NCBI GenBank assembly: GCA_964036195.1
Contig: OZ038460.1
Location: forward strand, 12,837,504 to 12,901,503
Direction of reading: 5' to 3'
DNA from: Sphaerolaimus hirsutus
Taxonomy: Eukaryota; Nematoda; Chromadorea; Monhysterida; Sphaerolaimidae
DNA: 64,000 nucleotides
Part shown: positions 57,601-64,000 of the stretch, in pieces
How positions within the stretch are numbered: the stretch's first letter is position 1
How the letters are laid out: the number at the start of each line of letters is the position of its first letter
Notes under the pieces: model-generated
What the model was told of the DNA's origin: nothing
The model's database searches: none
The model's input: the letters and a program-made list of their open reading frames with translations, nothing else
Translations under genes and position numbers: made by a program

Positions 57601-60241
57601 AATGTCACCGCTCTGTCCCAGGCCTGCTACAACTTTAATTAAGGCACTTATATGTCACTTAGGGGTTTACTTGTCGCTTGACTTTCCTGAACTTTACACA
57701 GCACTCAAAAAGTTCTCGTCTCACTTGCCCCACTTGCGGTATTGTGCAACGACCACTTTTTCTAAACGGAAGTAAATCGAACGATCAATCTGCAAGACAT
57801 CCCTCAATCTGTAATTTCCAACCCTCTCACTCACTATGTTGCGCCTTGACCGCCGCAGCGACAGCTTGCTGGTGTTGTTGCCATCGCAGCAACGTTTCCG
57901 ATTCACTGTGCGATCGTTCCAGCGTGCTACCCGCCGCGGCGGCGGCCGCCGCGGCAGCGGCAGCCACCGCGGCGCTGGGCGACGCCATGGACCCGGCGCC
58001 GGTGGTCGGCGCCATGCCGCGGGCCGCCGCCGCCGCCGCGTTGATGTAACGCAAGCGGGCAAAGTCGAAGTAGGGGTGCCTGAGAAGGAATTGGCTGAGG
58101 TGTGGATTGTTGTTGAGGGAGTATACCAAGTGGAGCGCATACTTTGCGCAAAAATCTACCATAATTAAATGATTAGGTAAAATCTTATGATAGATGTCGT
58201 AATTAATTATTGCATTGTAAAAACGAAATATTTACGATGAAAAAGCTGTATAATTTTTGGTTCATTATTCAGATGGGTTATGGTAGGTTTCCATGCAAAG
58301 TTATGATGTCCGCCGAGTATACCCATAAAGCTGAACATAGAGCATGTGCTAACCTGCTGATCGCAGGCGGATAGATACTAGGGTAAGGAGTGGCCGCGAT
58401 GGATGCCATCAGCGACTGCTGCGCCGACGGCGACTGCAGTGCTGCCGCGGCGGCCTGTTGATGCTGCGCCTGTTGCTGTTGTTGTTGCTGCCGTTGTAAC
58501 GCCGCGATCAGAGCGCACGCGTCAGCCGTGGCATTCGTCACTGCACAGTGCACAGATCAGTTTGCCACTCGTCAAAGTAAATAGTTCAGAAAGGCACACG
58601 AACCGCTTGGCGACGTGAGCGGCTGCGGGGGGTGCATACGTCCCCCGCCGGCGTTGCAGGAGGACGCGGTGCACACGGCGGTGGACACGGCGCTGGTGCT
58701 CGTGGTGGCCACGCCCACCATCGCGGGGTAGTAGTGGTAAGACGGGCGGAACAGCTCAGCGGCGGCCGTCGCGCCCGGCCAGCACGTGGCTGCGACGGCC
58801 CGTAATCACCTCATTAGCTCGCCGCATATGCATGGAATACATTTGCACACATTTATATACGGGTATATATAAATGGATAAAAGATGCTATTTGCATCGCA
58901 TAATCACGGGCTTTGGAGTACTGATATTTATTAACAGGAGAGTACAAAGTTGAATGGCAATAATCAGGGGACTTCCCTATTCAGAAACGCGCAGAATTTT
59001 CACAACTATTTATTTATGTGATGTGAATAGTACATGAACATATGTATAAAAAGCGCCGGTTTGTAAATACAATGGAACTACGGTTTAGCATCCGTTTTTC
59101 ATACATTTTTGACAACAGGCCAATGCCAAAGCCATTTTAATAAATGCCTGTCAAAAAGTACTGATTGACGGGTATTCTACTAAAATGATCCGGTAGATGC
59201 AGATATCCACATAAATTTACTGTAGGTAAACTTCATGTTTGCATTTTGGTGAATCTTTAGTGGTATTTACCGTTTTTCTAGAATGTAAATTCTTATAAGC
59301 CATGCAAGTACAAATAGTATTATATAAACATTCAACACATGTGCTTGCTTGCACATGCTTTTGAAGTTTGAAACATATTTAACTAAAGGATATTAGTATC
59401 CTTTTTTTACTTAAGTATTCACTTTGAGGATGGAAAAAATGTTTTTTTTCTCAACACTAATGTTTTTTAAACAACATTGCAAAAAACGTTGTTTTTTTTA
59501 AAAGAAAACCGTTTGATCAAAAGTTCCCAAATATGGTTATGAATCAACGTATAAGAGTACGTTTATAGAGAAGCCATTATACTGATGTTTACCACTGTAG
59601 AAATAGGTATGTGGGAGCACATTGGCTATATATTATATGATACCCAGCATATCACAGCATATTATTACACCATAGCATGAACAAATGGAGGCCTTTACAG
59701 CAATAATGCCTCAAAACCAATGAAACCAACCACCTATGGCGTTGTATGCGATGTGTATGTATGTGAAATTGCGCGCTTGCATAAAATGGCAAAATATTTT
59801 CGATTCAATATTTTGCCCACAACATAATATTCTGATATGTTGCTTTTGGTATAGCAACCCATATTTCAAGTAGCATATTTTATTTTGGTTGAAAACATGG
59901 CTGGTCATCCTCACTGAAAAGCAGATTCAAACAAACGCTCACAACAATGAAACCGAGAAAATAAAATCACCTGGTACGGCGGGAACTCTGGGCAAGCCGA
60001 GTCCGGCGGCGGCCGCGAGCGACGGGGGCAGCAGGGCGGCTGCGCTGGCTGCGGCGGTGGCGCCAGTCGACGCCAACGTGGCCAACGGGGCGGCCGTGTC
60101 GCTGGACACGCTCGAGCGCCTGTCTGCCGCCGGCTGTTGCGCTTGCTGCTGCTGCTGCTGCTGCTGTTGATCGGACACCGACGAGGGCGCGTCACCGCTG
60201 GCTGCGACGCGACTGCCCGTCCGATTGGACCCGTCGTTCAT
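48634..60241 (-). CDS. ATXN1: Ataxin-1 (AXH-domain transcriptional co-regulator)
   Basis: Nine exons on the minus strand: 60241-59971, 58789-58604, 58540-58354, 58094-57835, 55561-55322, 54843-54572, 51541-51349, 49497-49394, 49050-48634. All borders are GT-AG and phases agree (1,1,2,1,1,0,1,0); the joined frame is 709 codons plus stop. The AXH domain spans about 405-522 (from HFTCGTWIQLAGGDTKRVEDL to LLSVGDVCISLTH). The N-terminal half is Ala/Gln/Ser-rich with a 9-Gln tract at 25-33 and a second Gln-rich stretch in exon 3. The C-terminus holds basic clusters (AAKRRPTG, SKRQRRASR) that could be the nuclear signal. Ataxin-1 acts in the nucleus with Capicua through the AXH domain. The ATG at 60241 has an upstream in-frame stop. 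Exons 3 and 4 could instead be bounded at 58321 and 58147 (see findings). Confidence 0.93.
49077..49302. mobile_element. Inverted-repeat element in the last ataxin-1 intron
   Basis: Ends GGCCTACACACACTAATTGA and CAACTAGTGTGTGTGGCC. Family of 46953-47142. It accounts for two thirds of the intron. Confidence 0.65.
49588..49856. mobile_element. TATACTCGGCGG-family element
   Basis: GTATACTCGGCGGACCGCAC to GCGGTCCGTTTTGTATAC. It is embedded in a block of GTATTTACTTTTACTCG repeats (about 49556-49935) that resembles the CAGAGTTGTTAAAA hAT family. Confidence 0.65.
50028..50217. mobile_element. TATACTCGGCGG-family element
   Basis: GTATACTCGGCAGACAGCAC to GTGCTGTCAGCCGAGTATA, ~190 bp, near-symmetric. 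In the ataxin-1 intron between exons 7 and 8. Confidence 0.75.
50513..51343. mobile_element. hAT-like element with amplified AAAACTCGAGTTTTT motif, at a splice donor
   Basis: Tips CAACGATGG and CCATCGTTG, perfect 8-bp duplication CGTACGAG (50505-50512 and 51344-51351). Sub-ends are TCTGTGTTTTGAGTTTTT-like repeats. The right duplication overlaps the last three coding bases of ataxin-1 exon 7. Confidence 0.92.
51349..51541 (-). CDS. ATXN1: Ataxin-1 exon 7, second part of the AXH domain
   Basis: Begins VSVEATVEHPFFVIGQGWSS and continues to LLSVGDVCISLTH, completing the OB-like AXH fold; HPFFVIGQGWSS is the family signature. The donor is GTACGC, in which the first five bases come from the target duplication of an inserted hAT element and the sixth from the element. 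Confidence 0.95.
51993..52092. repeat. Hairpin with GAGTTTACCAGAATGACG arms
   Basis: ACACATTTGAGTTTACCAGA pairs with TCTGGTAAACTCAAATGTGT around a TCAACTACTGTTGA centre. Related to 42541-42722. Confidence 0.65.
52157..52412. mobile_element. GTTGGAAGCGTGCC-subfamily element
   Basis: Left TATACTCCAGTGACTTTACA with GGAAGCGCGCCAACGATAG, right TTTTGGCACGCTTCTAACATC. In the ataxin-1 intron between exons 6 and 7. Confidence 0.55.
52839..53195. mobile_element. hAT-like element, GGACGTAGCCAGG family
   Basis: Perfect 8-bp duplication TGGCCCAC (52831-52838 and 53196-53203). Same family as 30124-30564, with the GGCGCCATTCGCAGGCGCG palindrome and terminal C-runs. Confidence 0.9.
53246..54357. mobile_element. 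GR-family element interrupted by another insertion
   Basis: Ends ACCGTATTACCTCGAAATA and TTCGAGGTAATACGGTA. Outer parts match the 2714-3137 copy in inverse. The interior is interrupted at 53480-54152. Confidence 0.8.
53480..54152. mobile_element. TATAGTCGGCAGACATG element nested in the GR element
   Basis: Ends GTATAGTCGGCAGACATGAT and ATCATGTCTGCCGACTATAC, 673 bp. It is larger than the related TATACTCGGCGG elements, but no transposase frame remains. Confidence 0.8.
54572..54843 (-). CDS. ATXN1: Ataxin-1 exon 6, first part of the AXH domain
   Basis: Encodes a short Ala tract, then the AXH start: SHFTCGTWIQLAGGDTKRVE, LSTEDFIRSAHLSTSLKMDS, STVVRIERK, VCILCFSVGENKVQ. It is nearly colinear with the vertebrate domain (KRVEDLQTEDF, VGEHRAQV). 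Donor GTGGGT, phase 0. Confidence 0.95.
54844..55321. other. Ataxin-1 intron between exons 5 and 6
   Basis: Contains a small inverted pair around TCATATTTCGGCTTCA and CACCTGAAGCCGAAAT (about 55148-55245). No other feature. Confidence 0.5.
55562..56737. other. Part of the ataxin-1 intron between exons 4 and 5
   Basis: About 56050-56294 is a fragment of the CAGGGGTCTCC family in inverse (GATAGATACCTAGATAGC, CATTGGAGATCCCTG). Otherwise unassigned. Confidence 0.5.
56738..57145. mobile_element. Element of CCGGCCGTAAAGTA units holding a nested hAT
   Basis: Both flanks consist of GGCCGTAAAGTAAACCC units in opposite orientations. The element is split by the hAT insertion at 56799-57095. Confidence 0.7.
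56799..57095. mobile_element. hAT-like element, CAGAGTTGTTAAAA family, nested
   Basis: Tips CAGAGTTGTTTAAAG and GTACAACTATG. Flanking octamers CATTACGG and CGCTACGG agree at 6 of 8. Same AAACGTAAACGT body as 10935-11223. Confidence 0.75.
58124..58322. mobile_element. TATACTCGGCGG-family element between ataxin-1 exons 3 and 4
   Basis: Ends GTATACCAAGTGGAGCGCAT and TGTCCGCCGAGTATACC. It lies inside a 259-bp intron; the frame remains open into both its ends, which permits an alternative model in which the element alone is spliced out. Confidence 0.75.
59426..59910. mobile_element. hAT-like element with A/T-run body in ataxin-1 intron 1
   Basis: Tips resemble TTGAGGATGG and CATCCTCA. It carries AAAACAACATTGCAAAAAACG repeats in the left part only. 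The interior matches the 31134-31816 family, including a GCGCGCTTGC remnant. Confidence 0.5.
59971..60241 (-). CDS. ATXN1: Ataxin-1 exon 1 with short polyglutamine tract
   Basis: Starts MNDGSNRTGSRVAASGDAP. Nine Gln at residues 25-33 are followed by AQQ, then Ser- and Ala-rich sequence to LPRVPAVP. In-frame TAG lies 48 bases upstream. Donor GTGATT in phase 1 joins exon 2 (TCWPGATAAAELFRPSYHYY). Confidence 0.85.
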
Positions 60242-62720
60242 CGAGTGCGCCGAGCAGGCCGGTCGGGCGCCGGCGCCGGCTCGCTCCTAGCCGCCCGGAG
60301 GACGCGCCCGGTGCCGCCGACTCGACTGACGGGCCGCCGCTGCCGCCCCGCCCGCTCGCAGTGCCGTGCAGCCCGCTGCCGCAAGTTGTGCCGCCACCAG
60401 CGATGCGTCCGCAGCCAGGGACACTCTGAGTTGTGGGAATTTGTCGTTTTCGTGATTATTTACTCTGGTTGCAGAAATGGGTTTCGTCGACATCCGTAAC
60501 ATATTCATACTAGTGAATAAGAACTTTATTTGACTACGCCTGGTTGTAGAAACCTAAACATGCTCAAGGCTTTCATTTATTAAATAGTTGTTGTAGTTAC
60601 TGAAAGAGCGGGAAGATAAATCCACAGCAGATTGCAATTTCGACACAAGTGTACCTGAAATTTCGAGAGCATGGGTTTATTGTGCGAGCAACTGCTGCAT
60701 ATTGGAAACAGCAAGATTATTGCGCTAGTTAATTGTGGCGGCACAACCAATATATGCCAATATATTGCAAACAGTAATTTACACCCACTTAAGAACCCTA
60801 CAAGCATCCACTAGACTCTCACGTACCTGCACTAGGGCCTCCCTGCGCTAAATGAATGTGCTGTTGCAGATCTCGGTGATAGTGGTATTTAGTGTCGATG
60901 TGATTCTCAAGTGGTACTGCGCACTCCAGTAGATGGGGCGGCTGCACAAGCCACATACTAGGGGGCCGGCGTGCGTCGCACAGTCGAGTCGACGCGCATC
61001 ACCCGGGGCTCGTCGCGCCCGGTCGACCTGGCGGCGTAGCGCTCGCCGCTCTCGCAGCCGCCGCTCCCGCTGCCCGCCGACTGTCGCAGCGCGGCCTTTA
61101 ACCGCGCGCCGAATGCCGCCCGTCGACTCGCCGGACTGCGATCTGGCGCTCGTTGCCGACAATTTTAGCTGCACGTTCCACGGCCTTTGGGGCCGCCGTT
61201 ACGCCGGCTGCGAGGCGACAAAACAAATTTTAATGTGTGAATATTAATAGAACGTACGCCGAAAATAGCAACGTGTTCAGGAGATGATGTAAAAAGTGCA
61301 AATTGGCAAAGGAACGGCGCGCCGAGTGGGGACAGAAGGCAATCATTCAAGCGGCCTCGCTCGTTCAGGTACTGCAGCGGCGCGGCGCGCGGCGAGATGC
61401 GCACTGGCGGGCCGGCCACCGCCGGCGTGGCATAGCGTGCCGCTGGAGACACAAACGCGGCTGGTCGGCGAGTCAAAAAGCGAAAAAGTTGCCTATCTGC
61501 TCGCCGCCGGGGACCCAATGTGGAAGCGGGGGGGGACGTAGGCCAGTTGCAAAGTTCGCTATGCATTGCACGGCCGTGGGACAGATGGCGTGTCGAGCCC
61601 GGTGCGTGCGTAGACTGGCGCGCCGCGGCGCCCGCCGTCTCGGCCCGCCCCGAACCCCGCGCGCGCCACACCGACACACGACGGAGCCGTTTGAATTATG
61701 TGGAAATAAATGACACCGAAAAAATGGCCCATATAGTGCCACTGGTGCGGCAAAGTACGGCCGGGCAGCCGGGGCGGGGGCTGTCTCGCCGCGCCGCTGA
61801 ACTCGGATCGGACGAGCACCCGCGGCGGGGAACACCGGAGCTCGCGGCTGCGCGGGGCTACTACGGAGCGGCGCGCATCATCCAGCGGCAGTGGGCACGA
61901 CCGCCGGCACCCACTCATGCAACGCCGGGACGGACGTGCGACGCGCGGAAAACTCCCGGCCGCTTGTCATGCGCACACGGTCGCGGCCCCGTGGGGACGG
62001 CGCGTCGGCTGGCGGCGCTTTATCGCACCTCAAGCTGTGCTTTTTGAAGCGCTCGCTCGCATGCCCGCCATTCCGTCTGCGCCGTGTCAAGGGGCAATTC
62101 AGCGGGGCTATTCGAAAATTGACATCGCTCGGCCGTGCTGCAGTGCAGCGCGCGGCGCGCCGCTCGGGCAAGTCTCTCTTCGCCAGGTGTACCGGCGGCA
62201 GTAAAAGGAGACCGAGGTGTAGCGCCGGCGGCAGCGCCGTCAGTGGAAAGCGGCCGCTTTAACCATTGTGCTTGCAAACCGCGGCAAAGACTAGGCATTT
62301 ACGCAAGGCGACACGAGCCAGCTGGTCGATTTGAGCACCGGGCCGGACAGAAGACGTTACAGTTCTTTGTGAGTCGAACGGTCGGGTCGATGTGCCGATG
62401 CGGGCGAGCTGATAGACGGCGGCGCGCGGCTGGCGGCCGGCCGCATGCGTGCGACAGTGTCATGAAGGAATGCACGAATGTGCTTCGCATGCCGGCCGCC
62501 GAGCGGACTTGGACCATTGAAAGTGCCAGGTCCGCCCAGTGCGAACAAAGACACGGCTGGGGCGGGGAAAAATGCTCCGTCTACACATACGGCCGCCACA
62601 AAGACCCGCTTACAGCTGTTAGCTAGCCGCGTATGTATCCTCCAAAGTCGCGGCCCCCGCGCGCCACCTTCAAAAACGAGAACTCAGTCATCCGTATATC
62701 GCGCACGTTCGGAAAACTAG
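60242..62720 (-). promoter_or_regulatory. CpG-rich block upstream of ataxin-1
   Basis: Two dense CpG stretches, 60242-60440 and 60930-62640, are separated by AT-rich DNA. They lie just upstream of the ataxin-1 start codon on its strand, so 5' UTR exons and a CpG promoter are the simplest reading. Many long frames exist on both strands, but all are Arg/Ala/Gly-rich shadows of GC content; none resembles a protein family. Confidence 0.5.
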
Positions 62721-62828
62721 AAAAAATACGCAAAATCTCCGCGGCATAATTACTGCATAGAAATCGACGATTTTTATGCAACAAAGCGCGGCGTAACTGG
62801 AATCGGGATGAAGGGTGATTTATATTTC

Positions 62829-63268
62829 AAAACAGTAAGGCGGCGTTTACACGGATTCGTTGTGACGACAAAAAATGCAATTTTTATAACTGTTCTTGTG
62901 GAATCAACGTGAAATATATTACATGTGAGATACCTCAATTGATGGTGATTGTGCCAGCTTCACTGCCTGGGGCATACATCAAATTCCATAATTTCCCTAA
63001 TCACCCACACTAGATCACACTTTCACTCACTAGCGAGGCCGCGTAGAACAAACCCTCCGACAAACCGACGACAACAAGAAAAATACATTATCTGCTGTGC
63101 ATTATTGTGTAATGTATAAAAATTAATTATTGTTCCATGTAATGGGGTCGATCAAATAATGATAAATTGGGGCGTCCAATCTATCTACTTATTGGGTTTC
63201 ACCCAAAAACATGGTTGACAAAATCACAATTTTTGTCGTCACAAAGAATCCGTGTAAACACCGCCTAA
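62829..63268. mobile_element. Inverted-repeat element with GGCGGYGTTTACACGGATTC ends
   Basis: Inverted ends of about 45 bp (left GGCGGCGTTTACACGGATTC, right GAATCCGTGTAAACACCGCC), each bordered by TAA-like bases, suggesting a 2-3 bp duplication of PIF/Harbinger or Tc1 type. No transposase. Confidence 0.75.
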
Positions 63269-64000
63269 AGTTAAACATCAATTGGGGGATACTGGTGAAT
63301 TACAGCTGGTAAAAGGACGCGAGCAAGCTGAGCACTATGCAGTGTTATGCCTACAAAGTATTTATGCTACCGTTCAGGCATTTGCATTTTAATTGAGCAC
63401 CAGGGATGTTTATATCACTTAGTTCAGTTGGCCACTGAAAGAGTTTTTTGAGATAAACAACCCCATACCTAATAATTGCATGCTTCTTGTATCCAGAAAT
63501 TGAAGCGACGAAGACAATTAAATCTTAATTAAATGATATTACTTGTGAAAATGTGGACCTTGTGCGGATTTTTATGCAACATACTGCAAAATCAGTACCT
63601 GAAATTTTTTAGCCGTCGCATTTAAAAGTTTACAAAATTGAGTTTAAAAAACGGTTGAAAAACACCTACATACCAATCTGTTGGGGCACAGGATATGTGT
63701 ATTTATAGTGACAGGGCGGAATTTCCAGCGCATTCTTCACGCAGTGAAATAGTTACTTCCATTTACCAGGAACTTTAGTGTAGGTATTCCTTTGGGAGCC
63801 TCCAGATATGTCTATGATCATGCACACTTTCAGTTATGTCATCTCTGTAGAATTAATTGTCGACATGGAAATATCTTTATAAGGTTGTTTAAACGTGTAA
63901 AATACAAAATAGTACGTAAAATCGTAAACGCAGGCAAAATTAATAAATATAAAATAGGTAGAGGCAGCGAGTGAGCATAAAAAGGTAGAGAAATAGCTAA
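63269..64000. other. Unassigned DNA at the window end
   Basis: AT-rich, no exon-like segment or repeat with recognisable ends. Confidence 0.4.

Noticed and set aside
60848..62720. Many 80-175 codon frames in the CpG-rich block
   Set aside because: They overlap on both strands and in several frames, are Arg/Ala/Gly-rich and resemble no family; high GC removes stop codons by chance.
1..64000. tRNA, rRNA or other structural RNA genes
   Set aside because: Scanning by eye found no tRNA-like A and B boxes in context and no rRNA-like stretch. The many hairpins are explained by foldback elements. A covariance-model search would be decisive.

Overview
This is a eukaryotic nuclear window, most likely from an arthropod with a repeat-rich genome. 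There are no operons, ribosome binding sites or long prokaryote-style ORFs. Instead, short GC-rich exons with GT-AG borders and matching phases sit in AT-rich, transposon-filled DNA. The gene set (rau-like tandem Ras-association protein, ataxin-1, NDUFS6, SUGP1-like G-patch protein) fits an animal, and the rau-like gene leans towards arthropods. I cannot name the species.

Layout. 1-12 kb: repeats, a GC-rich block near 7.0-7.5 kb that could be a promoter or 5' exon, no coding sequence recognised. 12.2-19.8 kb (+): rau-like gene, five coding exons; its 5.4 kb second intron carries three kinds of tandem array. 21.2-28.0 kb (-): an unrecognised 12-exon gene for a ~693-residue disordered K/P/A-rich protein with two YEN/YED-type motifs. 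28.36-36.43 kb (+): SUGP1-like splicing factor, divergent from the previous gene across 345 bp. 37.9-39.1 kb (+): NDUFS6, complete in three exons. 39.2-48.6 kb: repeats only. 48.6-60.2 kb (-): ataxin-1, nine exons that join without a break into a 709-residue protein with an AXH domain. 60.3-62.7 kb: CpG-rich block that probably holds the ataxin-1 promoter. 62.7-64 kb: one terminal-inverted-repeat element, otherwise nothing seen.

The most interesting result concerns introns. Three introns, one in NDUFS6 (38773-38964) and two in the disordered-protein gene (23555-23687 and 25473-25681), are each, end to end, a near-perfect hairpin transposon-like element. They begin GTGCCAGT and end ACTG(G)CCCCAG or a close variant, so the element's own tips are the splice sites. 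All three interrupt a codon in phase 2 after an exonic AG. Two sequence families with different stems share these tips, and about ten further copies lie in other introns or between genes. This looks like an introner system, meaning a mobile element that creates introns on insertion.

The rest of the window is dominated by non-autonomous elements. At least eleven hAT-like insertions with clear or nearly clear 8-bp target duplications are visible, many built from amplified short motifs. There is also a very abundant element with long G or C runs, a TATACTCGGCGG family and a mariner-type mini-hairpin. Several are nested, which gives an insertion order. All gene models were made by eye from splice signals, phase and family resemblance, with no alignment or transcript data.
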